A DNA stretch of 64,000 bases, from NCBI RefSeq assembly GCF_003113495.2, contig NZ_CP084506.1:3410001-3474000 (forward strand). The letters run 5' to 3'. The position numbers and the translations under genes were made by a program. This stretch comes from Edwardsiella tarda ATCC 15947 = NBRC 105688. Lineage in GTDB: Bacteria; Pseudomonadota; Gammaproteobacteria; Enterobacterales; Enterobacteriaceae. The notes under the pieces were generated by a model. It made no database searches and was not told the DNA's origin. It was given only the letters and a program-made list of their open reading frames with translations. Within the stretch, counting starts at the first letter, position 1, and each line of letters opens with the position of its first letter. Below are positions 40,206 through 50,964 of the stretch, piece by piece.

Positions 40206-41372
40206 ATGACGGAACCCACTACCCCGCCAGAAAAGGCGACTAACGCCGAGACGGCCAGCGAACCGGCACAGCAGCCGCACACCTCACAACCGCAAGAGCG
40301 CTCCCGTAAGCCGACCAATCATGCCGCCCAAAAATCCTCCGCGGGCGGCCAGGCTTTGGGCGCTATCGCCATTGTGTTGGTCATCGCCCTCGGTGGCGGC
40401 CTCTATTACCATGGCCACCAGCAGGCACAGCGCCAACTCGCCGATGAACAGAATTTACAGGAGCAACTGAGCGCGCTACATACGGCGCAAGCGCAAGAGA
40501 AACTGCGGCTAGAAGCCCTGCTGAATAAGCAGACCAAAGCCCTCGACATCGCGCAACAACTCCAGGCTACGCAATCACAACAGCTGAAGGAGCTAGAGCA
40601 GAAGGTCGCCGCCATCTCCGGCAACGATGCGGCGACCTGGAAACTGGCCCAAGCTGATTTCCTGGTGAAATTGGCCGAACGTAAGCTGTGGAGCGACCAA
40701 GACGTGACCACCGCCATCGCCCTGCTAAAAAATGCGGATGCCACCTTGGCTGGTATGAACGACCCCAGCCTACTGAGCGTCCGCCGGGCGATCACCGAGG
40801 ATATCGCCACCTTATCGGCACTCGGTCAAATCGACTTTGACGGCATCATTCTACAACTTAACCAGTTAGCCAATCAGGTCGACGATCTACGCCTGGCCGA
40901 CAACGACAGCGACGAAGCGCCGATGGATCAGGATGACGGTGAACTAAGCGCCTCATTGAGCCAATGGCGACAAAACTTGGCGAAAAGCTGGCACACCTTT
41001 ATCTCCGAGTTTATTACCATCCGCCGACGAGACAGCAATGACGAGCCACTACTGGCGCCCAACCAAGATGTTTATCTCCGTGAGAACATTCGCTCGCGCC
41101 TGCTGATCGCGGCCCAAGCGGTGCCGCGCCACCAGAACCAAATCTATCAGCAATCGCTAGAGAGCGTATCGGCTTGGGTACGTGCCTATTTCGACGTCAA
41201 CGATCCGAGCACCAAGGCATTTCTTAATCAGATCGATGCCCTCAGCCAGCAATCCGTCAGCATGGTATTGCCCGATGCCCTCAAGAGCCAGCCTCTGCTG
41301 GACAAGCTATTACACTCCCGTAGCAACGCCCCGATGGCGGCGCCGGCCACGCCTGCGACACAGGGGGAATAA
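40206..41372 (+). CDS. hemX: HemX, membrane protein of the hemCDXY operon
   Basis: A 388-residue protein (E. coli 393) with a low-complexity charged N-terminus, one membrane helix (about residues 50-70, [19 protein letters not shown]), a long coiled coil rich in Q, E and L, and a conserved C-terminal domain ([42 protein letters not shown]). It was once annotated as a uroporphyrinogen methyltransferase but has no such motif; its role is unclear. The ATG at 40206 matches the E. coli MTE start. It is 2 bases before hemY. Confidence 0.94.
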   Translation: MTEPTTPPEKATNAETASEPAQQPHTSQPQERSRKPTNHAAQKSSAGGQALGAIAIVLVIALGGGLYYHGHQQAQRQLADEQNLQEQLSALHTAQAQEKLRLEALLNKQTKALDIAQQLQATQSQQLKELEQKVAAISGNDAATWKLAQADFLVKLAERKLWSDQDVTTAIALLKNADATLAGMNDPSLLSVRRAITEDIATLSALGQIDFDGIILQLNQLANQVDDLRLADNDSDEAPMDQDDGELSASLSQWRQNLAKSWHTFISEFITIRRRDSNDEPLLAPNQDVYLRENIRSRLLIAAQAVPRHQNQIYQQSLESVSAWVRAYFDVNDPSTKAFLNQIDALSQQSVSMVLPDALKSQPLLDKLLHSRSNAPMAAPATPATQGE

Positions 41373-41374
41373 CC

Positions 41375-42574
41375 ATGCTCAAGGTTCTGTTGCTGTTTAT
41401 CATCCTGATTGCAGGCATCGTGCTCGGTCCGATGTTTGCGGGTCATCAGGGGTATGTGCTGATCCAGACCGACAACTACAATATCGAGACGAGCGTCACC
41501 TCGCTGGTGATCATGTTAGTGCTACTGATGGTCGTACTGTTCGCCCTGGAATGGCTGCTACGTCGTCTGTTACGCACCGGTGCCCGTACGCGTGGCTGGT
41601 TTATTGGCCGCAAGCGTAGTCGCGCCCGTCGTCAGACGCGCGAAGGGTTACTCAAACTGACCGAAGGCGACTACGGCCAAGTCGAAAAGCTCCTAGCACG
41701 TAACGCCGACCATGCCGATCAACCGCTGGTCAACTATCTGTTGGCGGCCGAGGCCGCGCAACAGCGTGGCGATGAACTGCGCGCCAATCAGTATCTGGAG
41801 CGGGCTGCCGAAGTGGCCGGCAGCGATCAACTGCCGGTCGACATCACCCGAGTTCGCCTACAGCTTGCACGCAAGGAGTACCATGCCGCGCGTCACGGCG
41901 TGGATGCACTGCTCAATTATGCTCCGCGTCACCCACAAGTGTTACGTTTAGCGGAACAAGCGTATCTACACACCGATGCCTTTGAGCCGTTATTGGAGAT
42001 CCTGCCGGCACTGGCTAAGGCGGGTGAGCACAGCGATGAACAGATCGAAAAGCTCCAGCTACGCGCCTATATCGGCCTGATGGACCAAGCCATGGCCAAT
42101 GGTGGCAGTGAGGGGTTGAAACAGTGGTGGAAGGCGCAGGGACGTAAGACCCGTCATGAGACGGCGCTCCAGGTCGCGCTGGCCGAACACCTGATCGAAT
42201 GCGACGACCACCTGGCTGCCCAGCAGATGGTGGTTGACGGCCTGAAGCGACGCTTTGACGAGCGTCTGGTACGCCTGATGCCTCGCCTAAAATCGAGCCA
42301 ACCGGAGCAATTGGAGAAATTACTGCAACAGCAGATCCGCCAGCATGGTGCCAGCGCACTGCTCAACAGCACCTTAGGGCAACTGCTGATGCGTCACGGA
42401 GAGTGGCAAGCGGCAGCCGATGCACTACGTGCCGCCCTCAAGCAGCGCCCAGATGCCTACGACTACGCCTGGCTGGCAGATGTATTAGAAAAACTGCATC
42501 GCCCCGAGGAAGCGGCTCAGATGCGACGTGATGGCCTATTGCTGACATTGCAGCAGGACCATGCCACGCACTAA
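41375..42574 (+). CDS. hemY: HemY, TPR-containing inner-membrane protein
   Basis: A 399-residue protein (E. coli 398) with two N-terminal membrane helices (about residues 3-22 and 42-62) and a TPR-type helical domain (YLERAAEVAGSDQLPVDIT, FEPLLEILPALAKAGEH, WQAAADALRAALKQRPDAYDY). It is last in the hem operon. Its role in haem or porphyrin supply is suspected but not defined, and it is not related to the protoporphyrinogen oxidase also called HemY. A strong terminator follows. Confidence 0.95.
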   Translation: MLKVLLLFIILIAGIVLGPMFAGHQGYVLIQTDNYNIETSVTSLVIMLVLLMVVLFALEWLLRRLLRTGARTRGWFIGRKRSRARRQTREGLLKLTEGDYGQVEKLLARNADHADQPLVNYLLAAEAAQQRGDELRANQYLERAAEVAGSDQLPVDITRVRLQLARKEYHAARHGVDALLNYAPRHPQVLRLAEQAYLHTDAFEPLLEILPALAKAGEHSDEQIEKLQLRAYIGLMDQAMANGGSEGLKQWWKAQGRKTRHETALQVALAEHLIECDDHLAAQQMVVDGLKRRFDERLVRLMPRLKSSQPEQLEKLLQQQIRQHGASALLNSTLGQLLMRHGEWQAAADALRAALKQRPDAYDYAWLADVLEKLHRPEEAAQMRRDGLLLTLQQDHATH

Positions 42575-42595
42575 CTCATCACGGTTACACAACTC

Positions 42596-42619
42596 GGCCC
42601 GCATTGCGGGCCTTTTTTT
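42596..42619 (+). terminator. Rho-independent terminator of hemCDXY
   Basis: The stem GGCCCGCA/TGCGGGCC (42596-42612) is followed by T7. It lies back to back with the glmZ terminator. Confidence 0.92.
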
Positions 42620-42622
42620 GGC

Positions 42623-42825
42623 AAAAAAAACACCTGCCAGCAGGCAAGTGTTGAAAAAGGACAATCAGATCTTAAGACAACTGATCGGTGCCTCACTCAA
42701 CGACGTGTCCGCGGCGTGCTGATCAAAGACAGCATGATTCGGACCATAGGCACCACAAGTCGGCTCTGCATCATTCTCAGTTTTATGAAGCTTACGCAAA
42801 CATAAGGAGGCGAATGAGCATCTAC
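42623..42825 (-). ncRNA. glmZ: GlmZ small RNA
   Basis: GlmZ activates translation of glmS mRNA (glucosamine-6-phosphate synthase) with Hfq, and is cleaved by RNase E with RapZ unless GlmY decoys it. The minus strand begins GTAGATGCTCATTC, like E. coli GlmZ, and continues with GATGCAGAGCCG and ACGTCGTTGAGTGAGGCACC, the conserved pairing region. It ends in the hairpin ACACTTGCC/GGCAGGTGT plus T8 (42651-42623). The length is about 203 (E. coli 207). It lies beside hemY as in E. coli. Two small frames overlapping it are not genes. Confidence 0.92.
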
Positions 42826-42836
42826 AGACCAAGTAT

Positions 42837-42852
42837 TGCATAAACCATGCCA
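42837..42852 (-). promoter_or_regulatory. Sigma-54 promoter of glmZ
   Basis: On the minus strand TGGCATGGTTTATGCA has the GG and GC dinucleotides ten bases apart, as sigma-54 requires, and ends 11 bases before the predicted GlmZ 5' end. Some enterobacterial glmZ genes have overlapping sigma-70 and sigma-54 promoters; here I see no good sigma-70 -10 box. Confidence 0.8.
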
Positions 42853-42900
42853 ATATTTAAAGCCAGCACTGGTCATTGCTCCATCGCCGCTCAGCGCCAA

Positions 42901-42985
42901 TGTCGTCTCCAGATGACGACATCTATCGGTGTCTTAATAAAATTTCATTTAAATACAAAAGAATAAGTGTCGCCAATTAGAGACA
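42901..42985 (-). promoter_or_regulatory. GlrR-type upstream sites of glmZ
   Basis: TGTC-N10-GACA, the GlrR (QseF) motif, is exact at 42968-42985. At 42901-42921 the inverted repeat TGTCGTC/GACGACA contains two overlapping near-matches. They lie about 145-160 and 76-96 bases upstream of the GlmZ start. The surrounding 42860-43050 is AT-rich, consistent with IHF-assisted looping, and holds no gene. Confidence 0.7.
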
Positions 42986-43165
42986 TCTAGTGTAAAAATG
43001 GTCACCTAACAGCACCATTGAGAATAAAAACATTTAGAATCAATCTGTTAATCAGATGCGCTTTGCCTTGATGACAGCACATCACCAACACGCGCAGAGT
43101 CATACGCACGTACGGCAGGCAACACAAAATGATAGTAGAAAGAGAAGAGGAGAAAACGCAGATAC

Positions 43166-43188
43166 AAAAAAACCTCGACAATGCGAGG
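43166..43188 (-). terminator. Terminator of the tRNA operon
   Basis: The stem CCTCG/CGAGG with a 6-base loop is followed by T7 on the minus strand, just after the tRNA-Pro 3' end. Confidence 0.85.
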
Positions 43189-43196
43189 AGAGAGGG

Positions 43197-43273
43197 TGGT
43201 CGGCGAGAGAGGATTCGAACCTCCGACCCACTGGCCCCAAACCAGTTGCGCTACCAAGCTGCGCTACTCGCCG
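43197..43273 (-). tRNA. proM: tRNA-Pro (anticodon TGG)
   Basis: A 77-base tRNA with encoded CCA, T-arm GGTTCGAATCC and anticodon loop TTTGGGG. It is last of the Arg-His-Leu-Pro operon, as proM in E. coli. Confidence 0.97.
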
Positions 43274-43297
43274 ATTTTATAATACCCCAGTAGGGTG

Positions 43298-43384
43298 TGG
43301 TGCGAAGAGAGGGACTTGAACCCTCACGTCCGTTAAGACACTAACACCTGAAGCTAGCGCGTCTACCAATTCCGCCACCTTCGC
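43298..43384 (-). tRNA. leuT: tRNA-Leu (anticodon CAG)
   Basis: An 87-base class II tRNA with long variable arm, encoded CCA, 7-base acceptor GCGAAGG and anticodon CAG. It is third in the operon (leuT in E. coli). Confidence 0.97.
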
Positions 43385-43398
43385 ATGCCACTTTAATC

Positions 43399-43475
43399 TG
43401 GGGTGGCTAATGGGACTCGAACCCACGACAACTGGAATCACAATCCAGGGCTCTACCAACTGAGCTATAGCCACC
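43399..43475 (-). tRNA. hisR: tRNA-His (anticodon GTG)
   Basis: A 77-base tRNA with the extra 5' G of tRNA-His, acceptor GGTGGCT, anticodon GTG in ATTGTGATT and encoded CCA. It is second in the operon (hisR). Confidence 0.97.
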
Positions 43476-43531
43476 AATGTACTTCTAACGCGGTAATGAT
43501 ACCACCGCAGCTCCGACGCCGTAAAAAATAA

Positions 43532-43608
<77 letters not shown>

Positions 43609-43629
43609 TCAGCGCCGTTGCGGGGGTGG

Positions 43630-43658
43630 ATACTACGGGCTTCAGGCGATCCTGTCCA
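43630..43658 (-). promoter_or_regulatory. Promoter of the argX-hisR-leuT-proM operon
   Basis: A -35 TGGACA and a -10 TAGTAT are spaced by 17 bases. The sequence after the -10 box (CCACCCCCGC) is GC-rich, as at stringently controlled tRNA promoters. Confidence 0.8.
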
Positions 43659-43770
43659 GTGCTTTTTTGCAGAAAAAACGCGTTTGATTACAGTTTGCCC
43701 ATTCTGACGCAAAAAACCTCACTACACAGGCCACTCCCCCTATTGGTGCTACACCATCCCCCACGGAAGA

Positions 43771-44511
43771 CTAGAGCTTACCGCGATAGTAATAGCTGAC
43801 GAAACGCAACAGCTTCGCCTGACGGCGCCAGCGTGTCGGTTGGGAGAGCAGACGATACAACCACTCTACGCCCAGGCGACGCCACAATAGTGGCGCTCGG
43901 CGCACCCGCCCGGTAAAGACATCGTAGGTTCCCCCTACCCCCATGTATAACGCCTGAGGATAGTGAGCCCGACAATCGCGCATCACCATCTCCTGGCGTG
44001 GAGAGCCCATCGCCACCGTCACGATCTGCGCCCCACTGGTACGAATGCGCTCAAACAGTGCCTCACGCTGATCCGCAGGAAAGTAACCATCCTGCGACCC
44101 GACGATATTAACCCCCCACTGACGGCGCAACTTCTCTTCGGTCTGCGCCAATACCTCGGGCTGACCTCCCACCAGAAACACCGGGACACCTAACTCCCCG
44201 GCACGCTGCATCAACGCCTCCCAGAGATCCGCGCCCGCGATACGGCTCACCTGTGCCGCCGGATACTTACGGCGTATCGCCCGCACGATGCTAATACCAT
44301 CGGCATACTTATACTCTGCCGCCGCGATCAACGCCTGGAGCGCCTTATCCTGCTCGGCGGTGATCACCTTCTCGGCATTGATCGCCACCAACGTCCCCGG
44401 CCGTACTCGCCCTTCGGCAAACAGATGCTGTAAAAACTGCTCGCTGTCGCGAAATCCCCAGATATCGATGCCGCGGATGTCATAGTGTGGAATCGCCTGA
44501 TTACTCTCCAT
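43771..44511 (-). CDS. wecG: WecG, UDP-ManNAcA transferase (lipid II of ECA)
   Basis: WecG (RffM), a GT26 family enzyme, adds N-acetylmannosaminuronic acid to undecaprenyl-PP-GlcNAc to form ECA lipid II. The 246-residue protein (E. coli 246) has the family segments [34 protein letters not shown] and [18 protein letters not shown]. It is last in the ECA operon and its start overlaps the wzyE stop by 11 bases. E. coli yifK, which follows, is absent, so the tRNA operon comes next. Confidence 0.96.
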   Translation of the reverse strand: MESNQAIPHYDIRGIDIWGFRDSEQFLQHLFAEGRVRPGTLVAINAEKVITAEQDKALQALIAAAEYKYADGISIVRAIRRKYPAAQVSRIAGADLWEALMQRAGELGVPVFLVGGQPEVLAQTEEKLRRQWGVNIVGSQDGYFPADQREALFERIRTSGAQIVTVAMGSPRQEMVMRDCRAHYPQALYMGVGGTYDVFTGRVRRAPLLWRRLGVEWLYRLLSQPTRWRRQAKLLRFVSYYYRGKL

Positions 44512-45880
44512 CGTTTTTTCCCTTAACGGCAGCCCATTCCTCGCTCGCAGTTAGCCTACGCGGACGGATCAATCCCGCCACATCGAATAGCCAATACAAC
44601 AGCTTAGCCAACAATAAGCAGCAGCCAAAAATGATACAGAAGAACACCACGCGCGAGACAAAGGCATCCAATCCCTCGCGCGCCAACACGATAATGTTGA
44701 ATACCGCACCGAAACAGAAGGCCTGGATCACCGCCGCACGATAGCGATTCGCCTCCACCCGTCCGCGCGCGTACAGCCAATCAAACCACTTGATGATCAG
44801 CCCAACCGCCACCGCCCCCAGCGGAATAAACGCCACGCCGCCCATCACGACTAACGAGCCGATCAACGTCGGCGAGATAGCCAATCCGGAGTGGTTATCC
44901 AACACCTCCCAGGTGAAGTAGTTGGCGCTATTCAGCACCAAATGGGGACGATCTGGCCACAGCCAGCTGGGGATGAAAACATAGAAATCACGGGCGATCG
45001 GTGCCAGCCCCTGAAAGTCGATCTGGCTATAGTGCTGAAGCAGCAATGCCAGGTTTTCCCAGGGGGAGAAGGTATCGCGCGTCAGGTACAGAAACGTATA
45101 CAACGCCTCATCACCACTCACCGCCAGGCCATAGCGTTTCAACGCCAGCCAGAACATCCCGACCACACCGACGACGCCGGCCAACGCCAACATCCACAGG
45201 GTGATCCAACCACGCTGAATGCCGATAAACAGGAACAGGGCGAAAGCGATGATGATATTGGCGCGTGTCCCGCCGACAATCACATAGGTCAGTAGACCGA
45301 AGGCGACGGTACTCGCCAGGAAGAAAAACCAGGCTCGCGGCGTTTGACGCAGGAAGTAAACCACCAACATCGCCGGGATAAAAAAGTAAAAGAAGCGCTT
45401 CAATGCCACGCCGGAGACGCTGCTGGAAAAAATCTGACTATAGGAGTGCAGTTTGAATAACAGAAAACCGTTGTTAAGAAAGAAGATGGTCACGGTTACT
45501 AAAGCCAGCAGTGCCAGCAACAGCCAGATCAACTGCGCTTCGACCCGGTTGACCTGTAGCCAAGGCGCGCGCTGTCGTATCATCGTAGGCTCCGCGGCAC
45601 GCAGTCGCGTCTTGTAGCTAACGTAGTAAATGGCGTAGAAGGCCGTCGCCGACAGCAACGCGTACAGCAGATCCTCCGTAGGCACCGTCTGTACTTCAAA
45701 GCGGAACACCAGCGCACAGGTTAACGGGAAGCCGAAGTAGAAAGTAAGCAGAAATAGCAAAGAAAAGAATACGTTAAAATTAAAACGTACCCGGCGAAAC
45801 TCTTTGTAGGTCAAAAACGCGACGAACAGCAGTGAGAAGAAGTAGACCAGCGCCAAGCCGGCAAATTGCATCAGCGTCAT
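44501..45880 (-). CDS. wzyE: WzyE, ECA polymerase
   Basis: The ECA repeat-unit polymerase of the inner membrane, 459 residues (E. coli 450) with about 11 membrane helices. Characteristic pieces are [20 protein letters not shown] and the large periplasmic loop FVFIP-like [20 protein letters not shown] with [11 protein letters not shown]. It polymerises flipped trisaccharide units, with length set by WzzE. It overlaps wecF by 4 bases and wecG by 11. Confidence 0.95.
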   Translation of the reverse strand: MTLMQFAGLALVYFFSLLFVAFLTYKEFRRVRFNFNVFFSLLFLLTFYFGFPLTCALVFRFEVQTVPTEDLLYALLSATAFYAIYYVSYKTRLRAAEPTMIRQRAPWLQVNRVEAQLIWLLLALLALVTVTIFFLNNGFLLFKLHSYSQIFSSSVSGVALKRFFYFFIPAMLVVYFLRQTPRAWFFFLASTVAFGLLTYVIVGGTRANIIIAFALFLFIGIQRGWITLWMLALAGVVGVVGMFWLALKRYGLAVSGDEALYTFLYLTRDTFSPWENLALLLQHYSQIDFQGLAPIARDFYVFIPSWLWPDRPHLVLNSANYFTWEVLDNHSGLAISPTLIGSLVVMGGVAFIPLGAVAVGLIIKWFDWLYARGRVEANRYRAAVIQAFCFGAVFNIIVLAREGLDAFVSRVVFFCIIFGCCLLLAKLLYWLFDVAGLIRPRRLTASEEWAAVKGKNDGE

Positions 45881-46956
45881 GTGCGCTCTCCCAGCGCCAG
45901 CGCCTGCTGCCAGCCCTCGATATAATTGGGATTAAAAAAGGCGACGCGTTGCAGGTCACACTGCGCCAACTGATGCTGCGCCGCCCGAACCGCCGCCTCA
46001 TCCAGCGCCTCACCGTCAAACAACAACGGGAGCTGTTGCTCAGCCAGATCGTGCCAGAAGGGGTTATTCCGACTCAATACTACCGGGATACCCTGCTGTA
46101 GCAACAGACACAACGTACCGATGCCCTGCTGCCGTTCAAAGATGAAATAACCCAGATCGCACTCTGCCAACAACGCTAGATAGTCGGCAAAAGCCAGCTG
46201 CGACGTCAATGGGGTAGCATGAGCGCCGAATAGACGCTGCGCCTCGGCACACACCTGCCCCACATACTCCCGGTTATTCGCCGGGTAGCCCAATGGGATA
46301 ATCACCCGGATCCGCTCGCCGAAGGCGGCATGTAACGACCGTAACGCCGCCAGATGGCGATTGCTGCGATCGCCCGAGTTCCCCAGCAACACCGTTAACG
46401 GTCCGCTCGTCGTGCGCGGAACACCTCGTGGACGGGTCAATGCCGGATCCATACGTGTGGGGAAATAGAGTGGCGAGGTGGCTACCTGCGGGTAGCGCTG
46501 ACGATAGTACGCCAGATCACCCAGAGTGGCGAAGAGATGCCCCACCCGTCCCTGCGCCAGGCGACGCATGCGATAGAATAGACGATACTTCCAACCGGCG
46601 GCATCTTCATACAGATCGGCGCCCCACACATGCCACAACACCTGCTGTGCCTGCAGTCCCCCGGTCAATAACGCCAGCCACAACCAAGGATTGAACTGGC
46701 CATGCAAGAAGAAACGCTGCATACGATCAGCGCGCGCGCGCGCCACCAGCGCCCGCGCCAACGCACGCTTATCAGGCCAGACCTCGATCGACAGATGCGT
46801 CAACCCCGCGAACGGCGTGGCATCTCGAGCCACCACCATAAAGCGTCGGCGAGGGGCATCCCCCGCTGTTGTGGCCAACACCTCGTCAAAGAAACGCAAC
46901 AGCGTCAGGTTATGGTGGGGAATATCCGCACCCAATACGTGAATCAATGTCGTCAT
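45877..46956 (-). CDS. wecF: WecF, Fuc4NAc transferase (lipid III of ECA)
   Basis: WecF, GT56 family, adds 4-acetamido-4,6-dideoxy-galactose from its TDP form to lipid II. It has 359 residues (E. coli 359). Matches include [25 protein letters not shown] N-terminus ([12 protein letters not shown]), [21 protein letters not shown] and the [32 protein letters not shown] stretch. It lies between wzxE and wzyE with 4-base overlaps on both sides. Confidence 0.96.
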   Translation of the reverse strand: MTTLIHVLGADIPHHNLTLLRFFDEVLATTAGDAPRRRFMVVARDATPFAGLTHLSIEVWPDKRALARALVARARADRMQRFFLHGQFNPWLWLALLTGGLQAQQVLWHVWGADLYEDAAGWKYRLFYRMRRLAQGRVGHLFATLGDLAYYRQRYPQVATSPLYFPTRMDPALTRPRGVPRTTSGPLTVLLGNSGDRSNRHLAALRSLHAAFGERIRVIIPLGYPANNREYVGQVCAEAQRLFGAHATPLTSQLAFADYLALLAECDLGYFIFERQQGIGTLCLLLQQGIPVVLSRNNPFWHDLAEQQLPLLFDGEALDEAAVRAAQHQLAQCDLQRVAFFNPNYIEGWQQALALGERT

Positions 46957-48203
46957 GCGCGCTTACGATAAATCCAGAATACGCTGCCACACAGCAGGAA
47001 ATAAATAATATAGGTCGCCATATACGCCTGTGCGGCGCCCTGCGCCCCATGTAGCGGGATCAGCAGACGCGAGAATAGCGTCAACAACAGGAACTGACTG
47101 AGCTCACACAGTAGGTAAAAGCGTAGCGAAGCCTTGGCGATCACCAGATAGCCGAAGACATAAGCACCGACCTTAAACACGTCACCGACTAGCTGCCAGG
47201 CGAACAAATCGCGCATTGCGCTGAACTGGCCGGATAACAACAGCCAGATCACCAGATCACGCAGCAACCAGACGGTAAAGCTGACCGCGGCGACGGCCGG
47301 CAAGACGAAGCGTAGCGCGCGCCCGATCTCGCGTCCGATGGCCTGGCGGCTGTGTAGGCCGGCCAAGGTCGGCAACAGATAGACGCTAAACGACGCGGTG
47401 ATGAACTGGAGGTAAGCATCGGAGATCCCGCTCACGCCCTGCCACAACCCAACCGCTTGCCAGCCATACAGCGTCGCCAGCTGGTTACGCATCATGACAT
47501 AGGCCACCGGCATGGTCACCGCCGTCATTAACGCCATCAGGGTAAACTTACCCAGACTCGTCGCCAACGCACGATCCCAAGCAGGACGGAAATAGTGCCA
47601 GGGGATATGGCGTCGTCGCCACAGCACCCATAGGGCTGGCAGCATGGCGACGGCAGGGACCAAGGCTAAGCCGGCCAGCGCTCCACGATACCCCCCCAGC
47701 AGGTAGCTCAGCGCGTAAGCGGCGACGCCGAGTAGGCTGCCACCCGCCACCGCCAGGGCATTACCACGCGCATCGCGATACCCTTTGATCACCGCCAAGC
47801 CGTAGTTACTGCAAGCGATACCCATCTGTAGCAGAGCCAGCAGACGGATCACCGCCTGATAACGTCCATCGCCGAACAGCGCCTCGCTGATCGGCCGGGC
47901 TGCCGCCACGAAGATCAAGGCCAGCAGCAAGGAGAACGCGAGGATCATCGTCGAGGCCGTACCCAGCAGCGGATGGAGCTTCTCGGGCTGCTGACGATAC
48001 TCCGCCACATACTTGGTGATACCGTTGAAGATACCGGCGCCGGACAAGACCCCCAGTACGGTGATCACTTGACGAAAGTTCGCTGCCTGCCCGACCCCAA
48101 CCGGACCGAAGGCCACGGCCAACAGCTTCACCACCACCAGCCCGGCACCGATCTTGATCAGCGTCGAACCGGCAGTCCACAACGATGCGCGTGCCAGAGA
48201 CAT
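46953..48203 (-). CDS. wzxE: WzxE, lipid III flippase of ECA
   Basis: A MOP-superfamily polysaccharide flippase of 416 residues (E. coli 416) with about 12 helices. It begins [20 protein letters not shown] and contains [13 protein letters not shown], typical of WzxE. It moves undecaprenyl-PP-linked ECA trisaccharide across the inner membrane. The start overlaps the wecE stop as TGATG and its stop overlaps wecF. Confidence 0.96.
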   Translation of the reverse strand: MSLARASLWTAGSTLIKIGAGLVVVKLLAVAFGPVGVGQAANFRQVITVLGVLSGAGIFNGITKYVAEYRQQPEKLHPLLGTASTMILAFSLLLALIFVAAARPISEALFGDGRYQAVIRLLALLQMGIACSNYGLAVIKGYRDARGNALAVAGGSLLGVAAYALSYLLGGYRGALAGLALVPAVAMLPALWVLWRRRHIPWHYFRPAWDRALATSLGKFTLMALMTAVTMPVAYVMMRNQLATLYGWQAVGLWQGVSGISDAYLQFITASFSVYLLPTLAGLHSRQAIGREIGRALRFVLPAVAAVSFTVWLLRDLVIWLLLSGQFSAMRDLFAWQLVGDVFKVGAYVFGYLVIAKASLRFYLLCELSQFLLLTLFSRLLIPLHGAQGAAQAYMATYIIYFLLCGSVFWIYRKRA

Positions 48204-49333
48204 CAGCGGAAGAAGCTCAAAATACTGTTGATCACGGTACGCTGGTTAACCTCCGGCAGGTTATAAAACAGCGGCAGACGCACCAGGCGCTCGCTCTCAC
48301 GCGTAGTGTAACGATCCTCACCGGTGAAACGGCCAAAGCGCGCCCCACCAGGGCTGCTATGCAAGGGGATATAGTGGAATACCGCCATGATCTCCGCCTC
48401 TTTCAGGAAGTCGATCAGTGCGCCACGTTGCGCCTCGTCGCGCAGCTTGAGATAGAACATATGGGCGTTATGCTGACACTCCGCCGGGATGGTCGGCAGG
48501 GTTAAGCGCCCCGCGGCAGCCAACGGCGCCAAGGCATCATGATAGTTCTGCCAGAGTTGCAAGCGCCGCTGATTAATACGCTCGGCGACCTCCAGTTGCG
48601 CCCACAGATAGGCGGCCTGTAAATCGGACATCAGGTAACTGGAACCGATATCGCGCCAAGTGTACTTATCGACCTGACCACGAAAGAACTGACTACGGTT
48701 GGTGCCCTTCTCACGAATGATCTCCGCCCGCTCGATCAGCGTCGCATCGTTGATCAGCGTCGCCCCACCTTCGCCGCCAGCGGTGTAGTTCTTGGTCTCG
48801 TGGAAACTATAACAGCCGATATGGCCGATGGTACCCAACGCCCGGCCCTTATAGGTCGCCATCACCCCTTGCGCCGCATCCTCGACCACATACAGGCCGT
48901 ACTGCTGCGCCAGCGCCATGATGGTATCCATCTCGCAAGCGACGCCGGCGTAATGTACCGGCACGATGGCACGGGTTTTCTCCGTGATCGCCGCCTCGAT
49001 CAGCGTCTCATCGATGTTCATCGTATCGGGGCGTATGTCGACGAAGACGATACGCGCGCCACGCAATACGAAGGCATTCGCCGTCGAGACGAAGGTGAAG
49101 CTCGGCATGATCACCTCATCGCCGGGTTGGATATCCAACAGCAGCGCCGCCATCTCCAATGACGCGGTGCAGGAGGGCGTCAACAACACCTTAGCGCTCG
49201 CGAAGCGCTGTTCCATCCACTGCTGGCAACGCCGCGTAAAACCACCGTCGCCGCACAACTTGCCGCTGGCCATCGCCGCCTGCATATAATCGGACTCGCT
49301 ACCGGTGACCGGAGGCGCATTAAATGGGATCAT
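48203..49333 (-). CDS. wecE: WecE, dTDP-4-amino-4,6-dideoxygalactose transaminase
   Basis: A PLP-dependent sugar aminotransferase of the DegT/DnrJ/EryC1 family making dTDP-Fuc4N. It has 376 residues, the E. coli length. The PLP lysine is in FHETKNYTAGGEGG; LTPSCTASLEMAALLLDIQPGDEVIMPSFTF is nearly identical to E. coli. The ATG at 49331-49333 (MIPFNAPPVTG) was chosen over an ATG three codons earlier. It is followed directly by wzxE. Confidence 0.96.
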   Translation of the reverse strand: MIPFNAPPVTGSESDYMQAAMASGKLCGDGGFTRRCQQWMEQRFASAKVLLTPSCTASLEMAALLLDIQPGDEVIMPSFTFVSTANAFVLRGARIVFVDIRPDTMNIDETLIEAAITEKTRAIVPVHYAGVACEMDTIMALAQQYGLYVVEDAAQGVMATYKGRALGTIGHIGCYSFHETKNYTAGGEGGATLINDATLIERAEIIREKGTNRSQFFRGQVDKYTWRDIGSSYLMSDLQAAYLWAQLEVAERINQRRLQLWQNYHDALAPLAAAGRLTLPTIPAECQHNAHMFYLKLRDEAQRGALIDFLKEAEIMAVFHYIPLHSSPGGARFGRFTGEDRYTTRESERLVRLPLFYNLPEVNQRTVINSILSFFR

Positions 49334-49352
49334 TGTGTTCACCTAGAGAAAG

Positions 49353-50048
49353 TTATCGGTACAACCAATAGGCGGTCGCGTCCACGCGCGCACCGCAACC
49401 AAGGTAGAGACGTTGCGCCGCGAGGTTGCCGACCTGGGTGGCAACAGACAACCGCGACAACTGCTGTGCATGGCACCAAGCCTGCGCCTGCGCCACCAGG
49501 CGTCGCCCAACGCCACGCCGTGATGCCGCGCGATCGACCGCCAGTAAACCGATGCGAGCCTCGCCCGCGTCCAGTGCCCGTAACGTCACGAAACCCTGCG
49601 GGGCACCCGTATCATCTAATGCCAATAGGCATGCGTGGTCAAAGGTGCCATACACCGCCTTCTCCACCCATTCGGCATAGAAGCGGCCGCTATCCTGTGG
49701 TTGATACCAAGGGGTGCGAAAGCGGCTCAAGGCAAAGGCCTCGCGCGCCAAGGCGCGCAGCCACAGGCAATCGTCGGCTTGCGCCGGACGCTGCCGGCCG
49801 GACGGTGCTGCCGCCTGCGGCGACAACACAAAATCCACCTCGCCCTCCGCGAGGCGAAACCCCAGGGCATACAGTGCATCGCAACACGCCAGATCGTCGG
49901 CAGGCACCTTAGCCTGTACCAACTGGTAGGCATCGCACGCCGCCGCCTGTAACGGGGGCGCCTGATCACAGAAACTCAGCCGCCCGGTGTGTAGGGCGAA
50001 GAAGGCGCTTTCCCACGCCAACGGCTCAATATTGGCGTGGACGGACAT
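49353..50048 (-). CDS. wecD: WecD, dTDP-Fuc4N acetyltransferase
   Basis: A GNAT-fold acetyltransferase (also RffC) that makes dTDP-Fuc4NAc. The 231-residue protein (E. coli 224) has the family start [19 protein letters not shown], the SRFRTPWY segment, and the acetyl-CoA site around [13 protein letters not shown]. The ATG at 50046-50048 lies inside the end of rffH (23-base overlap); a frame extension of 39 codons across rffH was rejected. It is more divergent from E. coli than its neighbours. Confidence 0.94.
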   Translation of the reverse strand: MSVHANIEPLAWESAFFALHTGRLSFCDQAPPLQAAACDAYQLVQAKVPADDLACCDALYALGFRLAEGEVDFVLSPQAAAPSGRQRPAQADDCLWLRALAREAFALSRFRTPWYQPQDSGRFYAEWVEKAVYGTFDHACLLALDDTGAPQGFVTLRALDAGEARIGLLAVDRAASRRGVGRRLVAQAQAWCHAQQLSRLSVATQVGNLAAQRLYLGCGARVDATAYWLYR

Positions 50049-50907
50049 GCAACAACTCCCGTAGATAGGTGCCATAGGCGGTCTTAGCCAAGGCGTCGGC
50101 GGCGCGCGCCACCCCCTGATCATCCAGCCAACCGTTACGCCAGGCGATCTCCTCGAGGCAGGCAATCTTGAACCCCTGACGCTTCTCTACCGTCTGGACG
50201 AAGGCGCTGGCCTCCAGCAAGCTATCGTGAGTCCCCGTATCCAGCCAGGCGAAGCCTCGCCCTAACAACTCGACGCTGAGCGCATCGCGTTGCAGATACA
50301 TCTGGTTAATGCTGGTGATCTCCAGCTCGCCACGCGGTGATGGCGTCACCTGACGCGCGAACTCCACCACCTGAGCATCGTAGAAATACAGCCCGGTCAC
50401 GGCCCAGTTAGAGCGTGGCTGAACCGGCTTCTCCTCGATGGAGCGCGCACGGAAATCCTCGTCAAACTCGACCACACCGAAACGCTCTGGATCCATCACC
50501 TGGTAACCGAATACCGTCGCTCCCTGTTGACGCTGCGCCACCTGGCGCAGCTTGGGGCTGAAGCCCTGCCCAAAGAAGATATTGTCTCCCAACACCAGGC
50601 AACAGCTGTCTCCGGCCAGAAACGACTCACCGATTAAGAAGGCCTGAGCCAACCCTTCGGGGCGTGGCTGCTCGGCATACTGCAAGTGAATACCGAAATC
50701 GCGACCGTCCCCCAACAAACGTTGAAATGCCGGCAGATCCTGAGGGGTACTGATCAGCAGGATCTCCCGGATCCCCGCCAACATCAGCACCGATAGCGGA
50801 TAATAGATCATCGGTTTATCGTAGATCGGCAGCAGCTGCTTAGAGACGCCGCGCGTTATGGGATAGAGGCGGGTACCCGATCCTCCCGCCAGAATAATGC
50901 CTTTCAT
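50026..50907 (-). CDS. rffH: RffH, glucose-1-phosphate thymidylyltransferase
   Basis: RffH (RmlA2) makes dTDP-glucose. It has 293 residues, the E. coli length, with the nucleotide-binding signature [20 protein letters not shown] (residues 8-27), [18 protein letters not shown] and EEKP. The ATG at 50905-50907 (MKGIILAGG) is clear; a 13-codon extension has no similarity. A 268-base gap with a MITE-like repeat separates it from rffG, which is unusual in this otherwise tight operon. Confidence 0.96.
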   Translation of the reverse strand: MKGIILAGGSGTRLYPITRGVSKQLLPIYDKPMIYYPLSVLMLAGIREILLISTPQDLPAFQRLLGDGRDFGIHLQYAEQPRPEGLAQAFLIGESFLAGDSCCLVLGDNIFFGQGFSPKLRQVAQRQQGATVFGYQVMDPERFGVVEFDEDFRARSIEEKPVQPRSNWAVTGLYFYDAQVVEFARQVTPSPRGELEITSINQMYLQRDALSVELLGRGFAWLDTGTHDSLLEASAFVQTVEKRQGFKIACLEEIAWRNGWLDDQGVARAADALAKTAYGTYLRELLHVRPRQY

Positions 50908-50964
50908 GCCTGATCCTTCTCTTCGCGTGCGACCGCGCGCCATCACGGCGACGACGCGCGGGAG

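Noticed and set aside
42665..42900. Two small overlapping minus-strand frames (62 and 67 codons) that looked like one frameshifted protein with a good ribosome site
   Set aside because: The sequence from 42825 to 42623 matches the GlmZ sRNA start, pairing region and terminator, so the frames are incidental.
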